The notes beneath the pieces were generated by a model. It searched no databases. It was not told where the DNA came from and saw only the letters and a list, made by a program, of their open reading frames with translations. Both the position numbers and the translations under genes were made by a program. From Cupriavidus pauculus (GTDB lineage Bacteria > Pseudomonadota > Gammaproteobacteria > Burkholderiales > Burkholderiaceae), in the NCBI RefSeq assembly GCF_008801835.1, contig NZ_VZOW01000009.1:1-64000 (forward strand): a DNA stretch of 64,000 nt, in the 5' to 3' direction. Of this stretch, positions 44,657 through 54,852 are shown in pieces; position 1 is the first letter of the stretch, and each line of letters starts with the position of its first letter.

Positions 44657-45604
44657 ATGCGCGCCGATTCTAGCACGCGCCCCCGCGCCCCATTGACCCG
44701 AACACCTGGCGTTACGGTTGTTCACATTTGGTCACGACGCGTTTTTGCATGGTTTGCAGCATTTACCGTCGCCGTGGCGTTGGTCGGCTGCAACGCCATG
44801 AAGCTGGGCTACCAGCAGGGCGACAAGCTCGCCTATTGGTGGATCGACCGTTACGTCGACGTTTCCGACGCCCAGGAACCGCCCACCAAGGACGCCATCG
44901 CGCGCTTCTTCGACTGGCACCGGCAGGCCCAACTACCGGAAATCGCCACCGTACTCACGCGCGTCAAGGGCGAGGTGGCCGGGCCGGTGGACGCGGCGAT
45001 GATCCGCCAGGTGCAGCAGGACACCAACCGGCTGGGCCGGCAGGCGTTCGAGAACGCCATCCCGGACCTGGCCGACCTGATGCTGACGCTGACGCCCGAG
45101 CAGATCCAGCGCATGGAGTCGAAGTTTGCGGACAGCAATGCCAAGTACCGCAAGGAATTCCTGAAGTCGGATCCCGAAGCCCGCACCGACGCGCGCTTCG
45201 ACAAGATCATGGGTTACGCCAAGCTGATTTACGGCGGCTTCTCGCGCGAGCAGGAAAAGACCATCCGCGAGGCGATGGGTCCGTACATGCAAGGCGCCGA
45301 CGCCCGCTATGCAGAACGCGTGAAACGGCAGCAGGAGTGGATCGCGCTGGCGCGCGAGATTTCGACGACCCGTCCGCCCAAGCCGCAGGTCGAGGCGATG
45401 CTGCGCACATTCGCCGACCATTGGCAGCGGCCCGCCAGCGGCCAGCAGCGCAGCAACGCCGCGGGCGTCGATCTCTCCGTGACGATCGCCAACCTGACCA
45501 CACCGAGCCAGAAGGCTCACGCGGTGGACCAGTTCCAGAAATGGATCGACGATACGCGCTCGCTGATGCGCGAGGGCCGATCACGGGCGCAGGCGTCGCA
45601 GTGA
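44657..45604 (+). CDS. DUF6279 family lipoprotein
   Basis: A predicted outer-membrane or periplasmic lipoprotein of about 315 residues. A hydrophobic signal ([16 protein letters not shown]) ends in a lipobox Cys, followed by an all-helical, charged region with [19 protein letters not shown], the DUF6279 hallmark. Function unknown. The start is uncertain: the ATG at 44657 lacks a clear ribosome binding site, and a TTG at 44693 is an alternative. It is divergent from glmU and convergent with ttcA. Confidence 0.78.
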   Translation: MRADSSTRPRAPLTRTPGVTVVHIWSRRVFAWFAAFTVAVALVGCNAMKLGYQQGDKLAYWWIDRYVDVSDAQEPPTKDAIARFFDWHRQAQLPEIATVLTRVKGEVAGPVDAAMIRQVQQDTNRLGRQAFENAIPDLADLMLTLTPEQIQRMESKFADSNAKYRKEFLKSDPEARTDARFDKIMGYAKLIYGGFSREQEKTIREAMGPYMQGADARYAERVKRQQEWIALAREISTTRPPKPQVEAMLRTFADHWQRPASGQQRSNAAGVDLSVTIANLTTPSQKAHAVDQFQKWIDDTRSLMREGRSRAQASQ

Positions 45605-45629
45605 TGCGCGGCGCCGGGCCGGCGGCCGC

Positions 45630-46595
45630 TCAGGCGGCCGGTTCGGAGGCCGAAGGCTCGGCCGCAGCGGCGGGCGCGGTGGGCTCGCCGGCTTTCCCGA
45701 TCTTGTCGAAGCGAACGAACTCCATGCGGTTTGCGTCGATATTGCCGGTGAACGTCAGCGCCTGCTGCGTGAACGTGGTTTCCCCGAACAGCGAAGCCTC
45801 GTCCACCTTCGCCAGCCCGGTGGCCAGTCCCGTGAACGGGAACAGGTCGGTATCGGCCAGATGCGACGGCACCACGTTGCGCAGGGCCGAGAAAATATTG
45901 TCGATGCGGCCGGGGTTCTCGCGCTCCATCGCCTGCAGCATCTCGCTGACTTTCTTGCGCTGCAGGTTTTCCTGCGAGCCGCACAGATTGCACGGGATGA
46001 TCGGGAATTCCATCGCGCGCGCGTAGGACGCGATGTCCTTTTCCGCGCAGTACGCCAGCGGGCGGATCACGATGTGCTGGCCATCGTCGGTAGCCAGTTT
46101 CGGCGGCATCGCCTTCATCTTGCCGCCGAAGAACATGTTCAGAAAGAACGTGTTGACGATGTCGTCGCGGTGATGGCCGAGCGCGATCTTGTTGGCGCCC
46201 AACTCCTTGGCCGTGCGATAGATCACGCCGCGGCGCAGGCGCGAGCACAGCGAGCAGGTGGTCTTGCCCTCGGGCACCTTCTCCTTGACGATCGAATAGG
46301 TGTCCGCCTCGACGATCACATACTCCACGCCCAGCGTTTTCAGGTACTCGGGCAGGATGTGCTCGGGAAAGCCGGGCTGCTTCTGGTCCAGGTTCATCGC
46401 GATCAGCTTGAACTGGATCGGCGCGCGCTTCTGCAACGCCATCAGGACCGATAGCATCGTGTACGAGTCCTTGCCGCCACTCATGCAGACCAGCACGGTG
46501 TCGCCGTCCTCGATCATGCCGAAGTCGCCGATGGCCTTGCCGGTCAGCGACTGCAGGCGGGTTTCAAGGCGATAAAAGTTAGCGGAGTGACTCAT
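45630..46595 (-). CDS. ttcA: tRNA 2-thiocytidine biosynthesis protein TtcA
   Basis: Thiolates cytidine 32 in tRNA. The 321-residue ATPase has the PP-loop SGGKDS (39-44) and two CxxC pairs, C114/C117 and C202/C205, which bind the [4Fe-4S] cluster needed for activity. The last ~25 residues are an Ala/Pro/Glu-rich tail not needed in the family. It is monocistronic between the DUF6279 lipoprotein gene and folB. Confidence 0.94.
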   Translation of the reverse strand: MSHSANFYRLETRLQSLTGKAIGDFGMIEDGDTVLVCMSGGKDSYTMLSVLMALQKRAPIQFKLIAMNLDQKQPGFPEHILPEYLKTLGVEYVIVEADTYSIVKEKVPEGKTTCSLCSRLRRGVIYRTAKELGANKIALGHHRDDIVNTFFLNMFFGGKMKAMPPKLATDDGQHIVIRPLAYCAEKDIASYARAMEFPIIPCNLCGSQENLQRKKVSEMLQAMERENPGRIDNIFSALRNVVPSHLADTDLFPFTGLATGLAKVDEASLFGETTFTQQALTFTGNIDANRMEFVRFDKIGKAGEPTAPAAAAEPSASEPAA

Positions 46596-46719
46596 GAGAC
46601 GTACCTGTAACGGGCGCGGGCGCTGAACAATGGCCCCAGCCCGTAGAAAAAAGCCGGAATGGACGGGGCGATATTCTACTCAACCGGCCCGCGCGGTGCT
46701 TTTTCCCCGGCGCGCCGGC

Positions 46720-47118
46720 TCAGGCCTGCTTCAGATGGAAGACCTCGACGCCAACCGATTCGCAGTCGGGATAGACGTCGGGCTTCTCGGTCGAGACGCG
46801 CACCGCGCGCACCTTCGGGTGCTGCAGCATGGCGCGCGCCACATCGTCGCACAGCGTTTCCTGCAGATGGATGTGCCCCTGCGCCATGCGGGCCGCCACC
46901 GTGTTGCGCATGAAGTCGTAGTCGACCACTTCCTCGAGCTTGTCGGCCTGCGGCGTGGTTTCGGCCAGCGACACAAACAGGTCGATGTTCACCAGCACAC
47001 GCTGTTCGCCCTTTTTCTCGAATTCGTGCACGCCGATGTTGATCTGCACTTCGTAGTTGCGCAGGAACATGCGACGGCAGTCTTGCAGGCTGGGATGGGA
47101 AAGGGCGGCAAAAGTCAT
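46720..47118 (-). CDS. folB: Dihydroneopterin aldolase
   Basis: Cleaves dihydroneopterin to the hydroxymethyl-dihydropterin used in folate synthesis. The 132-residue protein shows VQINIGVHEFEKKGEQRVLVN at the N-terminus and YDFMRNTVAARM in the middle, with the catalytic Glu/Lys (STEKP) towards the end. A start at an internal Met (residue 17, RRMFLRNYEVQINIG) is possible. It follows an SDR gene of pteridine-reductase type by 24 bases, so the two are probably one operon in pterin metabolism. Confidence 0.88.
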   Translation of the reverse strand: MTFAALSHPSLQDCRRMFLRNYEVQINIGVHEFEKKGEQRVLVNIDLFVSLAETTPQADKLEEVVDYDFMRNTVAARMAQGHIHLQETLCDDVARAMLQHPKVRAVRVSTEKPDVYPDCESVGVEVFHLKQA

Positions 47119-47142
47119 GGCAGGGGAAATCTCGAAACAGCT

Positions 47143-47961
47143 TTACTCGGTGAGGAACATTACGTCGCGGGCCAGCGGCATCAGGTGCTGGCCCCCGTCG
47201 ACATAGAGGGTGGTGCCGGTCACGGCGCGCGCGCCGGCCAGATAGGCGACGGCCTGCGCGATATCGTCCGGCGTGGACGACTTGCCCAGCGGCGTCATCG
47301 CATGCGCGCGTACGAAGCCCGGGTCGGACTGGTCGCCCGACACCAGCGTGATGCCGGGCGCCACGCCCACCACGCGCAACCGCGGCGCCAGCGCCTGCGC
47401 CAGCTGCACCGTCGCGGTCTGCAATGCGGACTTGGACAGCGTGTACGACAGGAAATCGGGATTCAGGTTATTGAGCTTCTGGTCCAGCAGATTGATCACC
47501 ACGCCGCGCTGTTCGGTATCGTTGCCATCGGCGCCAAGCGCCTTGTGCATCTCCCGGGCCAGCAGCAGCGGCGCCGCCACGTTGGTGCGCATATGCGTAT
47601 CGAGCGATCCATACGAAAAGCTCGTGGCCACGTCGTACTGGAACAGCGAGGCGTTGTTGACCAGGCACGACGGCACGCCCAGCGCATCGGCGCATGCGGC
47701 GATCAGCTTGCCGGTCTCGGCCTCGCTCGACAGATCGGCCTGCAGCACCGCGGCACGGCGGCCCAGGCCGCGGATCTGCGTGGCCAGCGCCTCGGCCTCG
47801 TCGCGCGAGCGGTTGCAATGGATGGCCACGTCCCAGCCCTGCGCGGCCAGTTCGAGCGCGATGGCGCGGCCGAGCCGGCGTGCGCCGCCCGTAACCAGTG
47901 CCACGCCGCGCGATGCGCGCGATTGGGCGCCGCTGGCGCCCTGAGTGATTGAATCTGGCAT
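47143..47961 (-). CDS. Short-chain dehydrogenase, pteridine-reductase/FolM-like
   Basis: A 272-residue NAD(P)H-dependent SDR. The cofactor motif TGGARRLG follows the TGxxxRxG pattern of pteridine reductases (PTR1, FolM) instead of the usual TGxxxGxG. The catalytic Tyr-x-x-x-Lys is SYTLSKSAL, and the ending PDDIAQAVAYLAGARAVTGTTLYVDGG is normal. With folB immediately downstream, reduction of dihydropterins or dihydrofolate is likely. The ATG at 47961 is chosen; the frame is open upstream through the divergent gene. Confidence 0.85.
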   Translation of the reverse strand: MPDSITQGASGAQSRASRGVALVTGGARRLGRAIALELAAQGWDVAIHCNRSRDEAEALATQIRGLGRRAAVLQADLSSEAETGKLIAACADALGVPSCLVNNASLFQYDVATSFSYGSLDTHMRTNVAAPLLLAREMHKALGADGNDTEQRGVVINLLDQKLNNLNPDFLSYTLSKSALQTATVQLAQALAPRLRVVGVAPGITLVSGDQSDPGFVRAHAMTPLGKSSTPDDIAQAVAYLAGARAVTGTTLYVDGGQHLMPLARDVMFLTE

Positions 47962-47977
47962 TGCTACAATTCGCGGT

Positions 47978-49156
47978 ATGCAGAAAGTCGCTAGTCTACC
48001 CCTTCCCTCCGCCGACGCGCTTGCCGCCTCGACGGCCCTTTCCACTGTGATTGGCGATGCCATTGCGGCCGCCGGCGGCTGGATCGGCTTCGATCGCTTC
48101 ATGTCGCTCGCGCTTTACGCGCCGCGGCTGGGGTATTACAGCGGCGGCGCGGCCAAGTTCGGCCGCGATGCCGGCGACGGCAGCGATTTCATTACGGCGC
48201 CCGAACTGACGCCGTTTTTCGCACGGACGCTGGCGCGCCAGTTCGCGCCGCTGGTCGCCATGGACCTGCCGCACGTGATGGAATTCGGCGCGGGCACCGG
48301 GCGGCTGGCGTCCGACCTGCTGCTGGCGCTCGAATCCGAAGGCGCACTGCCGCAGTCCTACAGCATCGTCGAGCTGTCGGGCGAGTTGCGCGCACGCCAG
48401 CAGGAAACGCTGGCGCGGCGCGCCCCGCATCTGGCCGAGCGCGTGACGTGGCTGGACGCGCTGCCCGACCGTTTCGAGGGCGTGGTGGTCGGCAACGAGG
48501 TGCTGGACGCCATGCCGGTGCGCCTGTTCGCGCGCAATCACGGCCAGTGGCACGAACGCGGCGTGGTGCGTGACGGCGACAGCTTTGCCTACCAGGACCG
48601 CCAACTTGACGATGCGGCGGTGCCAGCCGTGCTGCGAGACTTCCCTGGCGATCACGACGTGGTCACCGAAACCCATGCTGAAGCCGAAGGTTTCACGCGC
48701 GCCGTGGGCGCGATGCTGGCGCGCGGCGCGGCCTTCTTCATCGATTACGGATTTCCGGCGGCCGAGTACTACCACCCGCAGCGCGCGGGCGGCACGCTGA
48801 TGTGCCACTACCGCCATCATGCGCATCCCGATCCGTTTCTGTACCCGGGGCTGCAGGACATCACCGCGCATGTGAATTTCAGCGGCATCGCCGAAGCGGC
48901 CGTCGACGCAGGACTGACCGTGGCGGGCTTCGCCTCCCAGGCGCGCTTCCTGATGAACGCCGGCATTACCGACCTGATGATGTCGCTGGATCCGTCCGAC
49001 GCGCGCGCGTTCCTGCCGCAGGCCAACGCAGTGCAGAAGCTGCTCAGCGAGGCCGAGATGGGCGAGCTGTTCAAGGTGATCGCGCTGACCCGCGATCTCG
49101 ACGACGCGCTGCCGCTGGCCGGCTTTGCGCGCGGCGACCGCAGCTTTGCCCTCTGA
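47978..49156 (+). CDS. MidA/NDUFAF7-type SAM-dependent methyltransferase (DUF185)
   Basis: A 392-residue class I methyltransferase. Human NDUFAF7, a homologue, methylates an arginine of complex I. SAM motif I is VMEFGAGTGRLASDLL, and the family motifs FDRFMSLALYAPRLGYY and NEVLDAMPVRLF are plain. The ATG at 47978 is close to the divergent SDR gene (16 bases). Bacterial members are common but their substrate is not known. It is followed by a DUF2905 gene nine bases later. Confidence 0.88.
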   Translation: MQKVASLPLPSADALAASTALSTVIGDAIAAAGGWIGFDRFMSLALYAPRLGYYSGGAAKFGRDAGDGSDFITAPELTPFFARTLARQFAPLVAMDLPHVMEFGAGTGRLASDLLLALESEGALPQSYSIVELSGELRARQQETLARRAPHLAERVTWLDALPDRFEGVVVGNEVLDAMPVRLFARNHGQWHERGVVRDGDSFAYQDRQLDDAAVPAVLRDFPGDHDVVTETHAEAEGFTRAVGAMLARGAAFFIDYGFPAAEYYHPQRAGGTLMCHYRHHAHPDPFLYPGLQDITAHVNFSGIAEAAVDAGLTVAGFASQARFLMNAGITDLMMSLDPSDARAFLPQANAVQKLLSEAEMGELFKVIALTRDLDDALPLAGFARGDRSFAL

Positions 49157-49165
49157 GGCGCCGAC

Positions 49166-49360
49166 ATGCTGCGCTGGACCTTCACCATCTTCCTCTGCGT
49201 GATCGTGCTGTCCGCATCGCTGCCATGGCTGCAAAAGATCGGCCTGGGCCGACTGCCCGGCGACGTGCGCTTCCGCCTGTTCGGCCGCGAATACGTACTG
49301 CCGTTTGCATCGACCATCCTGCTGTCGCTGCTGGCGCTGGTGATCGGCAAACTCCTCTAG
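49166..49360 (+). CDS. DUF2905 family small membrane protein
   Basis: A 64-residue protein with two transmembrane helices (residues ~5-20 and ~46-62) linked by IGLGRLPGDVRFRLFGRE, the DUF2905 signature. Function unknown. It starts nine bases after the methyltransferase stop, so the two are co-transcribed. Confidence 0.85.
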   Translation: MLRWTFTIFLCVIVLSASLPWLQKIGLGRLPGDVRFRLFGREYVLPFASTILLSLLALVIGKLL

Positions 49361-49444
49361 CGCGCCAGCGTTGCGGCGTGCGAGGCCTGCACACCGCAAC
49401 GCCGCGCGCAACACCTACGCACACGCCGCCCGGGCGCGCTGCCC

Positions 49445-50686
49445 CTACTCCATCAAACCAAGCCGGCCGGCCACTGCCGCCACGCGCGCCTGGTGCACGC
49501 GATCCTTGATCAGGTCGACCTTGTCGGCGCAGGCCTTGGCGATGGCGCCCGCATCGACCGACGCAGCGGCCTCGCGCGCCGCGAGCAGGCGCGCGGTCTG
49601 CGGGTAATCGCGGTCCTCGAAGCCCAGTCGGCCGCGCGCGTCGGCTTCGCATGCCTGCAGGGCCTGGGCAAAGCGCTCGGGCTTGCGCAGCGCGTCGCAG
49701 CGTTCGACCAGCCGCGTCAGCGCCGCCGCGCCGAATTCCATGGAACGATGGATATTGCCGTGCTCGCGCGCCACCAGCACTGCCAGTTCTCGGCAGTCGT
49801 TGGGCACGCGCAGGCGCTGGCAGACCGCTTCGAGCAGTTTCACGCTGCGCTGTTCATGCCCGATATGGCGCGGCAGCACGTCTGCGGGCGTGGTGCCCTT
49901 GCCCAGGTCGTGCGTCAACGCGGCAAAGCGCACGGGCAGCGACGCGCCGCTGCGCGCGGCATAGTCGACCACCATCATCACGTGCACGCCGGTATCGATT
50001 TCAGGGTGATAATCGGCGCGCTGCGGCACGCCCCACAGGCGGTCGAGTTCCGGCAGCAGCCGCGCCAGCGCGCCACAGTCGCGCAACACATCGAACATGC
50101 GCGACGGCGTGGCCTCCATCAGCCCGCGCGCCAGTTCCTGCCACACGCGCTCGGGCACCAGCGCGTCGACCTCGCCAAGTTCGACCATGCGGCGCATCAG
50201 CGCGACCGTCTCAGGCGCCACAGTGAAATCGGCGAAGCGCGCGGCAAAGCGCGCGGCGCGCAGGATCCGCACGGGATCCTCGGCAAACGCATCGGAAACG
50301 TGCCGGAACACGCGGCGCTGCAGATCCTGCCGGCCGCCGTAGGGATCGAGGATCGGCCCGACCAGATTGCCGTGTTCGTCGACCGCCTGGGCCATCGCGT
50401 TGATGGTGAGGTCACGCCGCACCAGATCGTCTTCTAGCGTGACATCGGGCCCGGTATAGAACGCAAACCCCTTGTAGCCCACGGCCGTCTTGCGCTCGGT
50501 GCGCGCCAGCGCGTATTCCGCGCGCGTCTGCGGATGCAGGAACACGGGAAAATCCTTGCCCACCGGCTTGTAGCCGGCGGCTTCCATCTGTTGCGGCGTG
50601 GCGCCCACCACGACATAGTCGCGGTCCTGGCTGGGCGTACCCAGCAACTGATCGCGGATGGCGCCGCCGACGGCATAGACCTGCAT
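49445..50686 (-). CDS. cca: CCA tRNA nucleotidyltransferase with HD domain
   Basis: Adds or repairs the 3' CCA of tRNA. The 413-residue multifunctional type has the class II polymerase head (VGGAIRDQLLG, DRDYVVVG with the catalytic acidic pair, RRDLTINAMA) and a C-terminal HD phosphohydrolase domain (THDLGKGTTP, GHEQRS). The ATG at 50686 gives MQVYAVGG, which matches the family; the frame runs open upstream through the glutathione transferase gene. Confidence 0.95.
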   Translation of the reverse strand: MQVYAVGGAIRDQLLGTPSQDRDYVVVGATPQQMEAAGYKPVGKDFPVFLHPQTRAEYALARTERKTAVGYKGFAFYTGPDVTLEDDLVRRDLTINAMAQAVDEHGNLVGPILDPYGGRQDLQRRVFRHVSDAFAEDPVRILRAARFAARFADFTVAPETVALMRRMVELGEVDALVPERVWQELARGLMEATPSRMFDVLRDCGALARLLPELDRLWGVPQRADYHPEIDTGVHVMMVVDYAARSGASLPVRFAALTHDLGKGTTPADVLPRHIGHEQRSVKLLEAVCQRLRVPNDCRELAVLVAREHGNIHRSMEFGAAALTRLVERCDALRKPERFAQALQACEADARGRLGFEDRDYPQTARLLAAREAAASVDAGAIAKACADKVDLIKDRVHQARVAAVAGRLGLME

Positions 50687-50688
50687 CG

Positions 50689-51381
50689 TCAACCCGTCAC
50701 GACGATGGCATCGGGCCGATCGGGCCGCGTGCGATACGGCTCGTCGGCCACCACGAAATCGCGCTCCGCGCGCGCGCCGGCGATCCATTCCTGCATGGCG
50801 GGCAAGCCCAGCATGAAGTCGGCATAAGCCTGTGCCGCATCGGGCAGGCGCACCCCGTAGGTGGCAAAGCGGCTGACCACGGGCGCGTAAAACGCATCGG
50901 CCACCGAAAACTCGCCAAACAGAAACGGCCCCTTGGCACCGTGGCGTGCGCGCAGATCGGTCCAGATCGATGCGATGCGATCGATGTCGCCCTGCACGGC
51001 CACGTTCCAGCCGATGCCGGGCGCCAGCTTGGCCGTGATGTTCATCGGCATCTGGCTGCGCAGATTGCCGAAGCCCGAATGCATTTCCGCGCAGACCGAG
51101 CGCGCCGTCGCGCGCGCGGCGGCGTCGGCGGGCCACAACTGCTTTTCAGGAAAGCGCTCGGCCACGTATTCGGAGATCGACAGCGAATCCCACACGGTCA
51201 CGTCGCCATCAATCAGCGTCGGCACCTTGCCGGCCGGCGAATAGCGCGCGATCTCGACGTCGAAATCCGGGGTGAACAGGCGCAGCGCGACTTCCTCGAA
51301 TGCGATGCCGGCGTGGCGCAGCAGCAGCCAGGGGCGCAGCGACCAGGACGAATAGTTCTTGTTGCCGATGACGAGCTTCAT
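50689..51381 (-). CDS. Glutathione S-transferase family protein
   Basis: A 230-residue GST with an N-terminal thioredoxin-like domain (MKLVIGNKNYSSWSLRPWL, with Ser near 11-14 as candidate catalytic residue; PAGKVPTLIDG cis-Pro loop) and a helical C-terminal domain. The NYSSWSLRPWLLL start resembles the zeta/maleylacetoacetate-like bacterial clade with serine chemistry. Two bases separate it from cca, so they are one transcript. Substrate unknown. Confidence 0.88.
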   Translation of the reverse strand: MKLVIGNKNYSSWSLRPWLLLRHAGIAFEEVALRLFTPDFDVEIARYSPAGKVPTLIDGDVTVWDSLSISEYVAERFPEKQLWPADAAARATARSVCAEMHSGFGNLRSQMPMNITAKLAPGIGWNVAVQGDIDRIASIWTDLRARHGAKGPFLFGEFSVADAFYAPVVSRFATYGVRLPDAAQAYADFMLGLPAMQEWIAGARAERDFVVADEPYRTRPDRPDAIVVTG

Positions 51382-51650
51382 CGTGAATTTCCTTGAAGGG
51401 GCAGGCACAGCGATTGGACGGTGGCGGGCATGGCGGGCGCGATATCCGCGGCGCGCCGGCGATCCGTCGCGGACGACGGGCCGATGCCGTGCAGACCGTG
51501 GATGGACGTTTGGGCGATTGTGCGATTGGGGCGGTCATTGGCCGAAGCCCCAGCCGCGCATGGCCATGCGCCGGAACCGAACATTCTAGCGACGCAACGG
51601 CCCGCGCTCCAAGCGAAATGCGCGTTCGCGAGCGATTGCGCCGCGTCGCT

Positions 51651-52673
51651 TCAGCGGTGGACGCTGCCGCGCATGGCCTGCAAGACCGATTCGTGGCCGC
51701 GGCCGGCCAGCACATCGGTCATCACGGATTCGAGGCTGAGCGGATGCACGCCGAGCTCCGGCGCCATCGGCTGTGCCAGCACGTTGTCGAGCCGCATCGA
51801 GTCGAGGTTGTCGCGCGATAGCACCGTGCCGCCCGGCATGTACTCAAGCACCGCGGCCTGCATGCGCGCCAGCGCATCGGGCAGCGCGATTACCGGTCGC
51901 GGATGGCCCGAGGCGCGCCCGGCAAACTTCACCAGTTCCTCCAGCGTATAGACCTGCGGGCCGCCCAGTTCGTAGGCCTGCCCGATGGTGGCGCGATTGG
52001 CCATCGCATTGACGAACGCCTGCGCCACATCGAGCACGAACACGGGCTGGAAACGCGCCTGCGCGCACGCCAGCGGCACCACGGGCGCCATCTGCTGCAA
52101 CTGCGCGAACAAGTTGATGAAATGGTCGTCGGGACCGAACACCACGGACGGGCGGAAGATCGTCCAGTCCAGACCGCTCTCGCGCACCACGCGCTCGCCT
52201 TCGCCCTTGCTGCGCAGATACATCGACGGGCCTTGCGGGTCGGCGCCCAGCGCGCTCATGTGGATCAGCCTGCGGACGCCGGTGCGCTGGCAAGCCTCCA
52301 CCAACTGGCGCGGCAGATCCACGTGCGCGGCGGCAAACTGCGGGCCGTACGGGTCGGCGCGATCGCCATGGAGCACGCCCACCAGGTTGACGACGATACC
52401 GTCGACGCCGAGCGACCCGATCGCGTCGTCGAGCACGGCGGCATCGGCCAGCCCAAGCTCGACGACTTCCACGCGCGGCAGCAACAGCAGATGCTGGGCA
52501 TGCTCGGTCTTGCGCGTGCCGACCACGATGCGTTCGGGTGCGATGGGACTATCGGGATTGGCTGCCGGATCGATCGGCGCGCCCGAGGCGGACGCCGCGC
52601 CGGCCAGGCGGGACACGAGGTGGCTGCCGATGAAACCGGCGCCCCCGATGACAAGGACATTGCTGGTCTGCAT
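51651..52673 (-). CDS. NDUFA9-like NAD(P)-binding protein (atypical SDR)
   Basis: A 340-residue extended/atypical short-chain dehydrogenase with the dinucleotide motif VLVIGGAGFIGSHLVSRL at the N-terminus and FRPSVVFGPDDHF in the middle, as in the complex I accessory subunit NDUFA9 family. No Tyr-x-x-x-Lys catalytic pair is obvious (YLRSKGEGE is the closest). The ATG at 52673 has CGGAG upstream; a GTG seven codons earlier is possible. It may act on lipids or ubiquinone-linked metabolites; not established. Confidence 0.82.
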   Translation of the reverse strand: MQTSNVLVIGGAGFIGSHLVSRLAGAASASGAPIDPAANPDSPIAPERIVVGTRKTEHAQHLLLLPRVEVVELGLADAAVLDDAIGSLGVDGIVVNLVGVLHGDRADPYGPQFAAAHVDLPRQLVEACQRTGVRRLIHMSALGADPQGPSMYLRSKGEGERVVRESGLDWTIFRPSVVFGPDDHFINLFAQLQQMAPVVPLACAQARFQPVFVLDVAQAFVNAMANRATIGQAYELGGPQVYTLEELVKFAGRASGHPRPVIALPDALARMQAAVLEYMPGGTVLSRDNLDSMRLDNVLAQPMAPELGVHPLSLESVMTDVLAGRGHESVLQAMRGSVHR

Positions 52674-52784
52674 GCTGGGCTCCGAGACTTGCACGTTACG
52701 CGGGCATGAAATAGGCGCGACGCGTCACGAAGCGCCCGCCGGCCCGTGTGGCGGACCGGCAGGCGAGCCGGAACAGACCGCGGA

Positions 52785-54752
52785 TCAGGGCAGGCTGGTC
52801 GTCGTGACGGCCGACGGCGCGACCACTCCCAGCCGGTCTTTCAGCGACTGCGGGCGGCCACTCATCAATGCAGCATAGTACGTGGCATTGGAAAGCACAT
52901 TCTTCACATAGGTTCGCGTTTCCGTGAACGGGATGGTCTCTGCAAAGATCGCGCCTTCCACGGGCCGCGACAGGCTCGAACGCCACGCCTTGGGGCGTCC
53001 CGGGCCGGCGTTGTACCCGGCCGACGCCAGCGTCCATGAACTATCGAGGTCCGTCAGCACCATGCTCATGTAATTCGTGCCGAGCAGGATGTTGATGTTG
53101 GGATCGCCCATCATCGACGGCGAGAAATCGGTCATGCCGATTTTCCGCGCGACGAACTTCGCCGTGGCCGGCATCACCTGCATCAGGCCATGGGCGCCCG
53201 CCGAAGACCGCGCATTCATGATGAACCGCGACTCCTGACGGATCAGCCCGTACGCCCAGGCCATATCCAGGCCGACGTCGTCGGTGGCGCGCTGCATGAT
53301 GTCGCGATACGGCATCGGAAAACGCTGCGCGAAATCGTGCTCGGTCCTGGTGCGATCGGCGGTGTTGACGGTGCGGTCCAGCAGCTCGATCTTGCGCGCA
53401 TATTCGGCGGCCGCCAGCAGCTCGCGATCGCTCATGCCGCGCAATTCCCAGTTCCATTCGCGATTGCCTTCGAAGCGCAGATTCAGGTCGTAGAACTTCT
53501 GCGCGCGCACGAAGCCTGGCCGCGTGCGCATCGCCGTCGCTTCGGCGTCGCTCACGATGGTACGTTGCGGCAGCGTGATGCGATTGCCCAGTTCCTCGCT
53601 GGCCAGTTGGCCGTAGAAGTTGAACTGGCCGGCGATCGACTGGAATTGCGCCTGCGCGTCGGCGTTGCGGCCGTCGGCCTTGAGCGCGCGCGCGTACCAA
53701 TATGTCCACGCCGGATCCTTGGCGCGCAGTTCGGGGCGCATCAGGTCGATCGACTGGCGCACCTGTTTCCAGTCGCCCTGGCGCAGCGCGGCGCGCACGC
53801 GCCACTCCTGCGATTCGTCCGAAAGCCACTGGTTGCCGCCCATGTCGAGCTGGCGACGATAGTAGCCGGCCGCTTCCGGCATCAGCTTCTTGGCGGCGAA
53901 CTGGCCGATCACGCCCCACGCCGCGCCCTGTTCGTCGCGCGAAATGGTGCCGACGATGGTGTTCAGATAGGCGGCGGCCTGCGCGGGATCGCTGCGCGCC
54001 ATCTTCACCACGGTGGCCAGCGAATCGCTGTCGACGCGCGCGTCGGGGACGGTCGCGGCGATCTTGCCGGCCAGCGTCGTGTAGTTTTGCTCCAGCGCCT
54101 GACGTGCCTGGAAGGCCACGTCGCTACGCTGGATCTGCTGGCTTTGCGCGAGGTAGCCGATCAAATCGACGCAGCCTTCGCCGTAGTAGCGCGGATCGAC
54201 CAGCACGGCGCGCGCCTCGGCGGCTACGTTCTGGCCTTTCAGCGCGCGCGACAAGAGCGCGTAGCACTCCACCTGCGTGTCGTCCTTGAGCACGAACTGT
54301 GGATACTGGACATCGAAATTGGCCCAGTCGCGCTTCTTGCCCAGCACCAGCAACCAGTCGTTGCGCATCCGGTCGGCAATCGCGTCGCCCTGGTAGCGCT
54401 GCAGGAATGCGGCGACTTCGGCATCGGGCGCGTCGATGCGCGCGAGACCGCTGCTGTCGAACATCTGCGGTTTGATGCGGAAGTATTCGACGTACGACGG
54501 AATCGGGTAATCGACCAGCGTGGCCGAGATCGCCGCGGCGCGGTCGACGTCGTTCTTGCGCGCGGCTTCGCGCAGCGCCACGAAGGCGTCGTCCGGATTC
54601 GACGGAATGGTCAGCGCGGCCGGCTGTTGCTGCACCGGGCGCGACTGCGGCGCCGGCTTTTTCTGCGCATAGGCGGGGCTGGCCAGCAGCGCGCCCGCAA
54701 ACGCCAACCCTGCGATGCGACCGGCGCGGCGCAGATATACTCCCTTCGGCAT
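52785..54752 (-). CDS. slt: Soluble lytic murein transglycosylase (Slt70-like)
   Basis: A periplasmic enzyme that cleaves peptidoglycan to 1,6-anhydro products, 655 residues. A signal peptide ends at AYA|QKK near residue 29. A long helical superhelix (~50-480) precedes a lysozyme-like domain with catalytic Glu507 in RQESRF, followed by GLMQVMPATAK and AGYNAGPGR. It is divergent from the 5-formyl-THF cyclo-ligase gene and close downstream of no other gene on its strand. Confidence 0.93.
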   Translation of the reverse strand: MPKGVYLRRAGRIAGLAFAGALLASPAYAQKKPAPQSRPVQQQPAALTIPSNPDDAFVALREAARKNDVDRAAAISATLVDYPIPSYVEYFRIKPQMFDSSGLARIDAPDAEVAAFLQRYQGDAIADRMRNDWLLVLGKKRDWANFDVQYPQFVLKDDTQVECYALLSRALKGQNVAAEARAVLVDPRYYGEGCVDLIGYLAQSQQIQRSDVAFQARQALEQNYTTLAGKIAATVPDARVDSDSLATVVKMARSDPAQAAAYLNTIVGTISRDEQGAAWGVIGQFAAKKLMPEAAGYYRRQLDMGGNQWLSDESQEWRVRAALRQGDWKQVRQSIDLMRPELRAKDPAWTYWYARALKADGRNADAQAQFQSIAGQFNFYGQLASEELGNRITLPQRTIVSDAEATAMRTRPGFVRAQKFYDLNLRFEGNREWNWELRGMSDRELLAAAEYARKIELLDRTVNTADRTRTEHDFAQRFPMPYRDIMQRATDDVGLDMAWAYGLIRQESRFIMNARSSAGAHGLMQVMPATAKFVARKIGMTDFSPSMMGDPNINILLGTNYMSMVLTDLDSSWTLASAGYNAGPGRPKAWRSSLSRPVEGAIFAETIPFTETRTYVKNVLSNATYYAALMSGRPQSLKDRLGVVAPSAVTTTSLP

Positions 54753-54852
54753 TATTTGCTATCCCTTGTGTGGTCTGGTGCCCATGAACCCATGCGGCAC
54801 GGAAGATTTGCCTGTCTCAGACATTGATTGTTCGCGGCCATTATTGCACGCC

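Noticed and set aside
54753-54852. 6S RNA next to the 5-formyl-THF cyclo-ligase gene, as in enterobacteria
   Set aside because: The interval is only about 100 bases and lacks the long bulged duplex of 6S RNA.
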